Assembly: GCF_009914315.1 (NCBI RefSeq)
Contig: NZ_CP042596.1
Span: forward strand, 1,550,001-1,614,000
Direction: 5' to 3'
Source of the DNA: Granulicella sp. WH15
GTDB taxonomy: Bacteria > Acidobacteriota > Terriglobia > Terriglobales > Acidobacteriaceae
Length of the DNA stretch: 64,000 nt
The position numbers were made by a program, and so were the translations under genes. The first letter of the stretch is position 1, and each line of letters opens with the position of its first letter. The notes beneath the pieces were generated by a model, which was not told the origin of the DNA, ran no database searches, and was given only the letters and a program-made list of their open reading frames with translations. Positions 26,854 through 35,858 of this stretch are shown here, in pieces.

Positions 26854-27222
26854 TTACTTTGCATCTGTTTGCTTCGCCGTAAACGTACCAGAGTAGCCGA
26901 GAGGCTTTACGTCGATATCACCACTAAGTTCGCCCTTATCATTCCAGGTCCCGGTGTAAGTCAGGGTCAGAGGCTTGCTTTCGTATTCGCCATCGTGAAC
27001 GAAGATGATCTTCTGGCCGTCGATGGTGACGGTAGTGTCTCTCTTCTTGCTGTCGGAGTCCACGCAGGAGCCGGTGACTTTATCACCGATCTGCGTGAAG
27101 GTGCAGGTCTCATTGATTGGATATCCCTGAACGTCTCCGGAGATCGTCCAGGTGCCGGGCACAGCGGGTTGTGCGAGAAGGGTCGTCGTCGAAAAGATGA
27201 GCAGGGGCAGAATGCGCTTCAA
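26854..27222 (-). CDS. Small secreted protein of unknown function
   Basis: 122 residues from a TTG at 27222 that follows AAAGGAG. This start gives a compact signal peptide (LKRILPLLIFSTTTLLAQP). The mature part (PGTWTISGDVQGYPINETC...) is beta-rich, with two Cys and a TYTGTWNDKGELSG repeat-like strand pattern, similar in style to small lipocalin-like or calycin-like secreted proteins common in Acidobacteriota. No enzymatic residues are apparent. Confidence 0.7.
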   Translation of the reverse strand: MKRILPLLIFSTTTLLAQPAVPGTWTISGDVQGYPINETCTFTQIGDKVTGSCVDSDSKKRDTTVTIDGQKIIFVHDGEYESKPLTLTYTGTWNDKGELSGDIDVKPLGYSGTFTAKQTDAK

Positions 27223-27416
27223 TGGAGCTCCTTTGTTTGTGTGCTCCTCAATATACATAGCGTCATCGCAGGAAATATTAAGACTCGATATGTAACATCT
27301 TGATTAGGTGACGGTAGGTGTCTTTGGACACCATGCCCGAAGAACCATCGCCGTTTGTACCGATGACGAATGTCGAACTGGACGACACCGCTGCGTTGGA
27401 GTGGCAGTTAATCGAA

Positions 27417-27869
27417 TTATCTATAGTCGTCAAGCGATTTCTTCCTTTTGTTGGGGCCCTGCACGTCGTGAATATGTCCACGACGTGCAGAGTTTGTGTT
27501 TGAGGGACGCACTGCGAGTTCGCCGTAGGCAAGCTCTAGTCGTTTGTTCAGCTCGTCATTCTTTGCTTCGAGTTGCTTGATGCGGAGTCGCAGCGTGGCG
27601 ATCACGCGGTCTTGAGAGAGGGAGCGGCGATCCTTGGATGCGTTTTCGACTGGTGTCTTGGGAACGCTGCGCAGCCTCATGATGCGGTCACGCAGCGTCC
27701 TTGTTTTATAGAGCCATGCCGTGGAGACCCCGGCCCGCGCGGCGACTGTGCGGAAGTTGATCGGTACTTCTTCTGCCTGCATATGACGGATGGCCGATTG
27801 TGCCTTTTCCATTGCAGCTTGGCTTCTGTGCTGCGCGCTTTGCTGGAGGCCGATTGTGTTCTTAAGCAT
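27417..27869 (-). CDS. Tn554 TnpC-like accessory protein (DUF6262)
   Basis: 150 residues: an N-terminal helix-turn-helix-like part (INFRTVAARAGVSTAWLYK) and a C-terminal coiled coil (RVIATLRLRIKQLEAKNDEL). Proteins of this type follow tnpB in Tn554-like elements and help set transposition frequency or orientation. It overlaps the tnpB gene by 8 bases. Confidence 0.82.
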   Translation of the reverse strand: MLKNTIGLQQSAQHRSQAAMEKAQSAIRHMQAEEVPINFRTVAARAGVSTAWLYKTRTLRDRIMRLRSVPKTPVENASKDRRSLSQDRVIATLRLRIKQLEAKNDELNKRLELAYGELAVRPSNTNSARRGHIHDVQGPNKRKKSLDDYR

Positions 27870-29697
27870 GTGCCACCTCCAGTGACGTGATGATCTTCAC
27901 CAGGTTCTCCCGCTTTCGCTGGTTCATTTCGCTTTGTCGCATCCAGCCATTCGCGTCCGCTTTGGCGATTACTCGCTCGGTCTCATGCAGCTCTGATCGA
28001 TGAACGTCGAGGAAGGTAATATCCGTTCGGAAGTGGGCGCAGTTAAGACAGGCATTCGGATGAGGACATGGACCGGCGACTGTCGGGATCGCACAGTAGC
28101 CGTTGGTCAACGCCTGCGCGAGCACGTTTCGAGTGAACCACTGCAGCTCCGCTGTATCGTTCGCCGTGTTCTCCACCACCTTCTTGCCAGTGACATCGAC
28201 CAGTGTTCCTGCAAGATACTCCGACAGCTTCTCGCGCATCGTGCTGTCGTGGATGTGGGCATAGCGGCTGGTCATCTCCGGGCCTTTATGCCCCAGATAG
28301 CGTTGGATGATGTGGTGCGGCACACCGAGATTGATCATCCGCGTTCCCACCGTGTGACGGAACTGATGCGACTGGAAGCGGAACAGCTTTCCCGTCGCAT
28401 CTTTGATCTGGTGGACGTAAGCCAGTTGATTGATCGCCTGCGAGAAGCTGGCCTGGCGAGCGGGACGACCACGATCGTTCGGGAACAACAACGTCGCCAC
28501 TCTTCCTTGGTCGCGTACAGCGTCCTGTTGCTCCTGCACGACACGCGCGATCTCTTGGGAGACGGGGATTGTATTTTCACGCCGTACCTTGCCTTGGAGG
28601 TAGCGGATATAGAAGACACCGCGCGCATCCTGCGACAGACAGTCAATAGGGAGTTGTAGCAGCTCGTTGATTCTCATCCCGCACTCCTGCAGGATCAGTA
28701 CCATCCGCATCCATGATGGCTTTAACTCGTGAAGATGCTGGTTCAACTGGTCCAGCACCGTGGAAGGGATATATCGAGGCTGACGCTTTTCGGGCTGCGG
28801 AACCTCTTCATCATGGATTAGTCGCTCAGGTCCAGCCGCCAACCATCGTTCACGATGGGCCAGTTCGAGGAACGTTCGAAGATTGATGATGTGATTCTTC
28901 CTCGTCCCTGTGCATACGCGACCCGGAAGGTAAGCCATGTAGCGCAACAGCAGCGGGCGCGTGATTGAACGAACGGTGGCGCGTGGTTTCTCCGCTGCGA
29001 GGAACTCAGAGAAGCAGACTATTGCCTTCAACCGAGTTCGGCACGTTCCCTCGGCGTAGATCGGAAGACAGTAGGACAAGAAGGATTTAGCTGCCGCACG
29101 CAGCCACGACTGTTGGATCAGCAGGAAGTTCAGCGGTCCAGGAGATAGAGTGGGATTGTGCAGCATCGATAGCCGGCGAAGATCCCAGATATCCTTCTCC
29201 TGCTCGGGACGTTCATCGTAAGCATCACTCAGCATTAAATAGGCTTGGCGCAACGTGCTGATATAGGCGCTGTCGCGTGGCGTTACACGGGGTTGTTGAT
29301 CGCCATCCATGCGGCGCGTCGTTCCCATCCGATACATTCCACGCTTCTTCAGATAGCTTGTATAAGATCGTCTCCACCATTCCAGGTCATGCTCCATAAA
29401 CGACCCCGGAAGCCGATTCAGACTGTTGAGCCACTTCACCATCAGATGGACTCTGGTCAGTTCCTGCGTGCTTCTCCATTGGCCTTCAACGAACTTCTTC
29501 CAGAACACATACTTCAACTCGCCATTGATCGTTGACGACTTGCATCCGAAGCGCAGCCGGCGTTGACTGGCCTTAGGCGATAGCCCCTCCACGGGGCTGC
29601 TGTGCATGTCCCAGAGATTATCGTTCCAGAAGCCTTGCGACTCGGCGAGGAGGCGGCGCTGTTTGGCGGGATTCCAGTGCGCAGTTCGACGGCTCAT
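27862..29697 (-). CDS. Tn554 TnpB-like tyrosine recombinase
   Basis: 611 residues from ATG 29697, which overlaps the tnpA stop (ATGA). The C-terminal catalytic domain has Arg in ECGMRINELLQLP, HxxR in QFRHTVGTRMIN, the GHKGPEMTSRYAH region with the nucleophilic Tyr, and a Cys/His-rich tail (CPHPNACLNCAHFRTD) as in TnpB. It works with TnpA to cut and join transposon ends. The length fits TnpB. Confidence 0.88.
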   Translation of the reverse strand: MSRRTAHWNPAKQRRLLAESQGFWNDNLWDMHSSPVEGLSPKASQRRLRFGCKSSTINGELKYVFWKKFVEGQWRSTQELTRVHLMVKWLNSLNRLPGSFMEHDLEWWRRSYTSYLKKRGMYRMGTTRRMDGDQQPRVTPRDSAYISTLRQAYLMLSDAYDERPEQEKDIWDLRRLSMLHNPTLSPGPLNFLLIQQSWLRAAAKSFLSYCLPIYAEGTCRTRLKAIVCFSEFLAAEKPRATVRSITRPLLLRYMAYLPGRVCTGTRKNHIINLRTFLELAHRERWLAAGPERLIHDEEVPQPEKRQPRYIPSTVLDQLNQHLHELKPSWMRMVLILQECGMRINELLQLPIDCLSQDARGVFYIRYLQGKVRRENTIPVSQEIARVVQEQQDAVRDQGRVATLLFPNDRGRPARQASFSQAINQLAYVHQIKDATGKLFRFQSHQFRHTVGTRMINLGVPHHIIQRYLGHKGPEMTSRYAHIHDSTMREKLSEYLAGTLVDVTGKKVVENTANDTAELQWFTRNVLAQALTNGYCAIPTVAGPCPHPNACLNCAHFRTDITFLDVHRSELHETERVIAKADANGWMRQSEMNQRKRENLVKIITSLEVAHA

Positions 29698-30209
29698 CGC
29701 GCACGCTCCCGTAGATAGCGCGCATACGCCTCTCCCATGTCTTCTCCAGACAGATGCGCATAGATGCTCGTCGTGGTTTGGATATGAGCATGGCCCAACC
29801 GCTTTTGCACGTAAGCGGCATCCCAACCAGATCGCAACAACTCAGTCGCGTGAGTGTGTCGGAGCATGTGCGGAGTCACCTTCAGGCCAGTTCTTGTTCC
29901 AAGAGAGCGGAACAGGTCGATCACTGTCGCATAGCTCATCGGAGCGCCGATCCGGCCGCCCCACCAGCTCACGAAGACATAGTCATGTGCGGCCTCTCTG
30001 TACTCATGCACCAGGTAGTCTGCATACAGTGCCATCGCTTCCTTGGAGACGTGCACCACATAGGCACTGCGTGACTTCGTGCGCGCCCCGTTTAGATTGG
30101 AGTGCGGAACGATCTCTATCTCTTTATCGAACGAGCGTATGTCAGCGTGCCGCAGACCAAGTGCCTGGCCGATACGCATTCCGCTCTCGCAGCAAGCTTG
30201 CACAAACAC
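29694..30209 (-). pseudogene. Tn554 TnpA-like tyrosine recombinase, N-terminally truncated
   Basis: 171 residues that keep the whole catalytic half: Arg in SGMRIGQALGLRHADI, HMLRHTHATELL (HxxR) and GHAHIQTTTSIYAH (Tyr). A normal TnpA has about 180 more residues for DNA binding, missing here. Upstream DNA at once becomes the plus-strand DUF5700 remnant, so the truncation is a junction and not a start-choice artefact. The element is probably immobile by itself. Confidence 0.78.
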
Positions 30210-30651
30210 GGCGCAACTGTTCGCAAAGTTATATGAAGAAGGATCGGCTACTTATGTCGAAGACATATCGGCGCTGCCTCAGTCCCACTCTGAGGTCGCA
30301 ATCAGGCAGCTAGCCGATCTCCACGATGGGCTAACGCACATCAACAACAGCGCGACGTTGCTTGAACTTTCCGTGGCGGGATTGAACGCAACCGAAGCTG
30401 TTCCGTACGACGACATTTATGATGTCGGGTTCTACGGTCACGGCGAGCTCTACAACATTGGCTATGTGATGGCAAAATCTATCGTCGAAGATGACGGCCC
30501 AGATGGCCTCGCGGCATTCCTCAAGCTTCCACCCTACAAGTTCGTCTTGCGCTACACGCAGCTACCCCAATACGGGATGGATAAAGACCATCCCAAACTT
30601 GGGCCAAACACGGTGAACGCAGCCGACCTTTTGGCGAGAGGGTGTAAGTGA
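30207..30651 (+). pseudogene. DUF5700 putative Zn-protease, C-terminal remnant
   Basis: An open frame of about 148 codons with no proper start: EGSATYVEDISALP, YDVGFYGHGELYNIGYVM, GPDGLAAFLKLPPYKFVLRY, ending KLGPNTVNAADLLARGCK. The style matches C-terminal parts of secreted DUF5700 proteins. The N-terminal half with the metal site is missing, and the frame runs backwards into the truncated recombinase gene. It is best read as the host gene broken by the Tn554-like element or by a later deletion. Confidence 0.62.
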
Positions 30652-30737
30652 GACACCACCCTTTCCGCGATCTGGCGCCGAACGGCAAAGTCATTGAAGC
30701 AAGCAAATACTGATGAAAGATTTGGAGAACAACTGTT

Positions 30738-31142
30738 ATGTCGAGGACCACACCGGAACAGAATAAAGCGATCGTCCTGGAAGCATTCGATACGCTCTTC
30801 AACAAACGCGACTACGCAGCGGCAGAACAGTATTGGTCGCCTGACTATATCCAGCACAGCGCGCACATAGAGCCTGGAAGGGATGGGCTGTTCGATCTAA
30901 TCAAAGGCATTCCTCCGACGTTGAGGTATGAAGCCGGGCTGATCCTAGCAGAAGGGGACTTCGTGATCATTCATGGCAGATTCTCTGGATTCGGGGCACC
31001 CGTGAACTGGATTGCGGCTGATATTCTTCGCATGAAAGACGGCATCCTTGTTGAGCATTGGGACGTCATCCAGGATGAGGCGACCAGCCAGCAATCGAAG
31101 AGTGGAAGGCCAATGTTCGGTGACACGTTTCCTATGTATTGA
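30738..31142 (+). CDS. SnoaL-like / NTF2-fold protein
   Basis: 134 residues with the SnoaL-type pattern: NKAIVLEAFDTLFNKRDYAA, YWSPDYIQHSAHIEPGRDG, VIIHGRFSGFG, DILRMKDGILVEHWDVIQDE. These cone-shaped proteins bind or isomerise small molecules; many are uncharacterised stress-linked accessories. ATG follows GGAGA. Convergent with the TetR gene. Confidence 0.88.
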   Translation: MSRTTPEQNKAIVLEAFDTLFNKRDYAAAEQYWSPDYIQHSAHIEPGRDGLFDLIKGIPPTLRYEAGLILAEGDFVIIHGRFSGFGAPVNWIAADILRMKDGILVEHWDVIQDEATSQQSKSGRPMFGDTFPMY

Positions 31143-31194
31143 AGGGTCTAGTTAGTCTGTAACTTGGCACAAATCTCCCTTGGCGCTTGTCCAA

Positions 31195-31830
31195 TTATTT
31201 AGTTCTCCGCTCCGCGCTTCCGGCAGCTTTGTAAAGATCGGCAAAAATCTCCGTTTGCGTCTGCTTGAGAATCTCGTCCGCAAGCTTCGGATTGCCGGAC
31301 GAGACAGCTCTCGATAGCAGAAGACTGCCGACCATCTGGCCGTATAGGGCAATCGCCCTTCTATGCGCGCCTTTCTTCGAAAGAGTCGGCTTTTGAAAGC
31401 GGATCATCTCCGCTATCCGCTCAAACGTCTGCTCTAATGCCTCGGCATAGGAGGATTGCGCCTCTTTCGTCAGCCGCGGAATATCGCCGACAAAGCCAGC
31501 CATCGCGCATCCGCATTCGATGTCATCTCTCTGCTCTGGAGAGAGGTACCAGTTGATCTGCCGCGTCAGAGGATCGATACCTTTGGCCCGCGAGTTGGCA
31601 ATCGCATCACTTAGCTCCTGGACCCCTTCTTCAACAGCCCTTTCCAGCGCCTCTGAGACCAGAGCCTCCTTGGATTTGAAATGGTTGTAAAAGCCGCCTT
31701 GCGTAAAGCCGGCCTCCCTCATCAGCTCCGTAAGACCCACCGCATCGACGCCCTTTTCGCGGAACAGCCGTTCTGCGGCTGCAAGAATCTTCTGCCGATT
31801 CTCGGCGGCCATCTCTTTCGTAACGCCCAT
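31195..31830 (-). CDS. TetR/AcrR family repressor
   Basis: 211 residues from ATG 31830, preceded by GGAGGTGTGGA. Helix-turn-helix: RQKILAAAERLFREKGVDA and GFTQGGFYNHFKSKEALVSE. The C-terminal domain has CGCAMAGFVGDIPRL, as in electrophile-responsive TetR proteins that sit beside old yellow enzymes. It is divergent from the ene-reductase gene by 142 bases and probably represses the reductase/SDR operon. Confidence 0.92.
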   Translation of the reverse strand: MGVTKEMAAENRQKILAAAERLFREKGVDAVGLTELMREAGFTQGGFYNHFKSKEALVSEALERAVEEGVQELSDAIANSRAKGIDPLTRQINWYLSPEQRDDIECGCAMAGFVGDIPRLTKEAQSSYAEALEQTFERIAEMIRFQKPTLSKKGAHRRAIALYGQMVGSLLLSRAVSSGNPKLADEILKQTQTEIFADLYKAAGSAERRTK

Positions 31831-31972
31831 TCCACACCTCCCTGGGCCGTACTGGAATAAACGTATCAATCCTTCTTCAAAAAGACAATGGTGATCGGAA
31901 TCGTCTCTCTGCTATGGCGCATCTACTACGACAATGGCGATCACAATCGTGATCTCCGGAAAGCTGGAGCCT

Positions 31973-33133
31973 ATGAGTTCATCATTCCTCGCCCACGAAG
32001 CAGCCGGACCACGGGCCTCGGCCCCGCCTGTGCAACCTCTTCTCACTCCCTTTCGCATGGGAGATCTCAGCCTTCGCAACCGCGTCGTGATGGCCCCGCT
32101 TACGCGAATGCGCGCCCACCCCGACAATCACGTACCCACCGCCCTTCAGGCTGAGTACTATGCCCAACGGGCCGGCGGTGGCCTCATCGTTGCGGAGGCC
32201 ACCGCAATCAGCCCCGAGGGCTTTGGCTGGGCCGACACACCCGGCCTCTGGAGCAAAGAACAGGTCCGCGGATGGAGGCTCGTCACCGACGCTGTTCACA
32301 AGGCTGGCGGTCACATCGTTGCTCAACTTTGGCATACCGGCGCAATGTCTCATCCAGAGTTGCGCGACGGCACTCTCCCCGTTTCGGCATCGGACGTAGA
32401 TCCCGGGCAGGTCTCCGTCACCAGGGACGGCCGCAAGCCGACTGTTGCGCCCCGCCCGTTGACCAGTGAAGAGATCAGGACAACGATCCGTGACTACGCA
32501 CAGGCCGCGCGTAATGCGGTCGACGCTGGGTTCGATGGAGTCCAGATCCTGGCTAACTACCTCTACCTGATCGCGCAGTTCCTGAACACCGCGACCAATC
32601 GCCGTACGGACGAGTACGGAGGTAGTATGGAGAACCGGACCCGCTTTCTGTTCGAAGTTCTCGAGTCCGTGCTCGTCGAAGTCGAGGCCAACAGGGTCGG
32701 CATCAAAATCAGCCCGATGCATGAGGCCAACGCCTTCGCCGCGAATGACGAGACGCTTCCCACCATCGACTACGCCGTAACGCGACTGAACGACTACGGC
32801 CTCTCTCACCTGCTCCTCATGGGAAATACCACGGACTTCTCCGGCACGCCCCTTGAGAAGCTGACGGGCGACGGCATGTTCGAGCACTTCCGTCCGATCT
32901 ACCGGGGCGCTCTCATCGCGAACGTCAACATGACGCAGGAACGCGGCAATCGCCTGATCAAAGCTGGTCTAGCGGACCTCGTTGCCTTCGGCCGCCCCTA
33001 CATCGCCAATCCCGATCTTGTAGAACGGTTCGGTTCGAGCGCACCACTTGCTGACGTCGATTGGAGCACTGTTTATGCATCCGGGCCAAAGGGTTACTCC
33101 GACTATCCCGCGCACATGCTATCGGCTCAGTAA
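31973..33133 (+). CDS. Old yellow enzyme family ene-reductase
   Basis: 386 residues from ATG 31973. FMN TIM barrel: LRNRVVMAPLTRMRAH, YYAQRAGGGLIVAEATAISP, AQLWHTGAMSHP and NRRTDEYGGSMENRTRFLFE. These enzymes use NAD(P)H to reduce activated C=C bonds, nitro groups and electrophiles. Two family-constant spots differ: HxGR reads HTGA, and the usual HGANGYL reads ILANYLYL, so substrate binding may be altered. It forms an operon with the SDR gene 42 bases downstream. Confidence 0.9.
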   Translation: MSSSFLAHEAAGPRASAPPVQPLLTPFRMGDLSLRNRVVMAPLTRMRAHPDNHVPTALQAEYYAQRAGGGLIVAEATAISPEGFGWADTPGLWSKEQVRGWRLVTDAVHKAGGHIVAQLWHTGAMSHPELRDGTLPVSASDVDPGQVSVTRDGRKPTVAPRPLTSEEIRTTIRDYAQAARNAVDAGFDGVQILANYLYLIAQFLNTATNRRTDEYGGSMENRTRFLFEVLESVLVEVEANRVGIKISPMHEANAFAANDETLPTIDYAVTRLNDYGLSHLLLMGNTTDFSGTPLEKLTGDGMFEHFRPIYRGALIANVNMTQERGNRLIKAGLADLVAFGRPYIANPDLVERFGSSAPLADVDWSTVYASGPKGYSDYPAHMLSAQ

Positions 33134-33175
33134 TTCAACAACAACCCATTCACAAAGTAGATCAAAGGAGAGATC

Positions 33176-33940
33176 ATGAATCTCACTGGCAATACAATCT
33201 TCATCACTGGCGGCGGCTCTGGTATCGGTCGGGCCCTCGCCGAAACGCTCCATCAACGCGGCAACAAGGTCATCATCTCGGGGCGGCGTAAAGGACATCT
33301 CGATGCAGTCGTCGCCGCCAACCCCGGCATCGAAGCGGTCGAGCTCGACATCGCCGATCCAAAGAGCATTCAGTCCGTCGCAACAAAACTGATCGCCGAA
33401 CACCCCGAACTGAACGTGTTGATCAACAATGCCGGCATCATGCTTCCAGATCAGGCCGCCGGTACCATCGACGATCAGTTGCTCACGTCCACTGTCGACA
33501 CCAACCTGCTCGGGCCCATCCGTCTGACTTCCGCCTTCATCGACCAGATCAAGAGCCGGCGCGGCACCATCATCTACAACACCTCCGTACTCGGCTTCGT
33601 TCCACTTGCTCTGACAGCCGTTTATTCAGCGACAAAGGCTGCGCTTCATTCCTATGTCCTCTCGCAGCGGTTCTTGTTGCAGCAAAGCGGCGTACGCGTG
33701 CTTGAGATTGCACCTCCCTGGGTGCGCACGGAGCTGATGAACAGCCAGGAAGCCAAGGCAGCAATGCCGTTAGATCAGTTCACCGAGGAGACACTGCAGA
33801 TACTGGGAACCGATGCCGATGAGATTCTCGTTGAAGTCGCGAAGCCGCTGCGCGCCAATCCTGGCCCCGCAGAACATGCCTTCGTAAATGGCTTCAATGA
33901 GCAGATGGTGGCCCTGTTCTCCAGCATCTCCTTATCATGA
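33176..33940 (+). CDS. Short-chain dehydrogenase (DltE-like)
   Basis: 254 residues with Rossmann motif FITGGGSGIGRALAE, NNAGIM, catalytic Ser in IIYNTSVLGF and Tyr/Lys in AVYSATKAALHSY. Preceded by AAAGGAGAG. It is co-directional with the ene-reductase and likely under the same TetR control, fitting a carbonyl/enone detoxification pair. Confidence 0.92.
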   Translation: MNLTGNTIFITGGGSGIGRALAETLHQRGNKVIISGRRKGHLDAVVAANPGIEAVELDIADPKSIQSVATKLIAEHPELNVLINNAGIMLPDQAAGTIDDQLLTSTVDTNLLGPIRLTSAFIDQIKSRRGTIIYNTSVLGFVPLALTAVYSATKAALHSYVLSQRFLLQQSGVRVLEIAPPWVRTELMNSQEAKAAMPLDQFTEETLQILGTDADEILVEVAKPLRANPGPAEHAFVNGFNEQMVALFSSISLS

Positions 33941-34434
33941 TGCACACCATAGGAGGTGCCGGCAATTCAAATGGAGCGCCTTCTGTACATGACTACCGGG
34001 AACGGTTATTGCTGGTCAGCCGGCGATTCAGACGGTAATTTCTAAAAGTTCAGCTGATGCCAAATCGCCAATGCGCTCACCGAGCCGGGTTCGTCCTCAT
34101 AAGTCGGCATATAGGAAGTAATCAACATGCGCGATGAGTGCATCGGCGATTTTGCACTCATAGAGATCACAACTGATGAGAAGAGCGTTTGTATGAGCAG
34201 GTCACTGATGTCAATGTTTTTCCTTATCAGGGTCTTTGCTTTTGCTGTTGTCGTTGCGGTTGTTGTTGCTCTCCACCGGGTTTGTATTCGCACTCTGATG
34301 AGCTGATCGTGATCGAAGCTCGGTGCCGGTTGGGGTTCGAGAGGAGAGTCGATGCTGCCATTTATCAGACGGACTTGGAAGACCAAAACGCCGACGCAGT
34401 CATCGGAACGCGGTGTCGATGCAACGGGTGAACT
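33941..34434. other. Gene-free region beside IS110 transposase
   Basis: No gene is supported. This is the 3' side of an IS110-family transposase whose other side has only about 50 bases of flank. In IS1111-type members the non-coding right end encodes the bridge RNA, so the stretch next to 34434 may hold such an RNA. The outer boundary is not visible. Confidence 0.3.
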
Positions 34435-35520
34435 CTATGCAGCCTGCTGATAGAACGGGATGTAGGGTTCCTGTGTGTTCCAGAGGTGATGGAGTAAGAC
34501 GGCAAGCTTGCGTGCGACCGCCACGACGGACTTGTTTTTCGCCTGCTTGCCTCCACGGGCTGCCAGGTGCAGGCCCCACTGTCGAAGTGCTGAGTCCCGG
34601 CCATGTGGTCGCAGGATGTGGTTGGCGCACTCGATCAGCAGACTTCGAAGATATGCGTTGCCAGCCTTGGTGATGCCGAGTTGCGGGTCGCGTTCGCCGG
34701 ACTGGCTGCGTTTTGGTCGTAGCCCAAGGTAGCAACCCACATCTCGACTTCGACCGAATCGTGTCTTGTCGCCAAGCGTCAGCACGAACGTAAGAGCAGT
34801 GATATGGCCGACCCCGTGAATCGTCATCATGGACTGGGTCTCGGCATACTCGGTCTGAGTTAGGCGTTGGATCTCTCGGTCATACTGCTTGATCTTCAAC
34901 GTCATCTCCGCGATCTGTGAGAGAACCGGACCCAGTGCCAGCTTCAGCCCTGGCGGCATCGCGGCTTGGCCTCGTTGAGCGAAGCACTTCGTGGAGGATG
35001 CGGGCATACGATGGCCGCAAGCCTTGGTTAATCCTCGAACCGCGTTGATGGCCGCTGTTCGCAGTCGAACCAGAAGCTCGCGAGCACGAATCAAAGTGAG
35101 GGCTTCCTGCTGTTCAACCGTGCGGTGAGAGATCGGTCGCAAAATCTCAGGATCGAGTCGGGCGTAACGCGCCAGCTTCTCCGCATCTACATCGTCGCTC
35201 TTGCGATCGCTGTGTGAGATCGCCCGCAACTCACGCACGTTGGCGACGATCACCTCGTGGCCCAGTTGTTCGAGCTGTTCGCTGATCCAGATCGAATGCA
35301 CGCCGGCCTCCATCGCCACTCGGGCATGAGGCACGTCGGTGAACCACTTATCGATCGCCTTCGCTGTGGTCCTGAAGCGGCCTCGATCGATCACTTCTCC
35401 TTGCTGGTTGAGAGTACAGTAATGGCTCCAAACGTCGCCAAGGTCGATGCCGATCGTCAGCTCTACCTGGCCACGCTTCCGGGGTGCTTCCGCGATGAGG
35501 TGGTGCGTTGGCTTCTTCAT
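34435..35520 (-). CDS. IS110-family transposase
   Basis: 361 residues: an N-terminal DEDD nuclease domain (LTIGIDLGDVWSHY, VAMEAGVHSIW, SDRKSDDVDAEKLARYARL) and the C-terminal Transposase_20 domain (IHGVGHITALTFVLTLGD, CYLGLRPKRSQSGERDPQLG) with the conserved serine. It is full length and uninterrupted, with an AGGAGGAGC ribosome site. Enzymes of this family move DNA with a bridge RNA specifying target and donor. Confidence 0.94.
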   Translation of the reverse strand: MKKPTHHLIAEAPRKRGQVELTIGIDLGDVWSHYCTLNQQGEVIDRGRFRTTAKAIDKWFTDVPHARVAMEAGVHSIWISEQLEQLGHEVIVANVRELRAISHSDRKSDDVDAEKLARYARLDPEILRPISHRTVEQQEALTLIRARELLVRLRTAAINAVRGLTKACGHRMPASSTKCFAQRGQAAMPPGLKLALGPVLSQIAEMTLKIKQYDREIQRLTQTEYAETQSMMTIHGVGHITALTFVLTLGDKTRFGRSRDVGCYLGLRPKRSQSGERDPQLGITKAGNAYLRSLLIECANHILRPHGRDSALRQWGLHLAARGGKQAKNKSVVAVARKLAVLLHHLWNTQEPYIPFYQQAA

Positions 35521-35572
35521 GGGAACAGTCTGCTCCTCCTGCGGAGGACCTGCTCATCCCATTTATCAGTAG
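34435..35572 (-). mobile_element. IS110-family insertion sequence (visible part)
   Basis: Transposase plus about 50 bases of left flank ending at CATTTATCAG. This boundary is set by comparison with the decayed copy at 15295-15422, where similarity also stops after the same decamer. The right end beyond 34435 is not resolved. Confidence 0.65.
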
Positions 35573-35858
35573 CAACCCAAGCACATATTGCGCATATAGG
35601 CTTATAGCTATACGGAATTCCTCATCGGATGGCTGTAGGCGATGGCCAATCCGATCCTTGGCAAGAGAATGTGCTTCTCGTCAGAACTATGCGAGGCCGG
35701 AACGCTCACTTCGGCCTTTTGCCCACCACATCAGAGTTGATTGGCGGTTTCATCTGGACGCGCAGGAATCGAAATGATAAAGTTTCTTGATTATGTAATC
35801 ACTAACTACTTGATTTTGAAGCTCCTCCTTTGAAGGAAGCCTTTGCCTTGTCTGCCCG

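Larger units (their letters stand above)
27417..30209 (-). mobile_element. Tn554-like recombinase trio (truncated)
   Basis: Three overlapping minus-strand genes in the Tn554 order (tnpA, tnpB, tnpC). The first is cut at its 5' end exactly where a beheaded DUF5700 gene begins on the other strand (about 30207). A small hairpin GGTGTC-TTTG-GACACC is at 27317-27332, past tnpC. Exact element ends are not determined. Confidence 0.7.

Noticed and set aside
31982..32887. 301-codon minus-strand frame
   Set aside because: Shadow of the ene-reductase gene.
34042..34386. Minus-strand frame downstream of IS110 transposase
   Set aside because: No family match; more likely non-coding element end.
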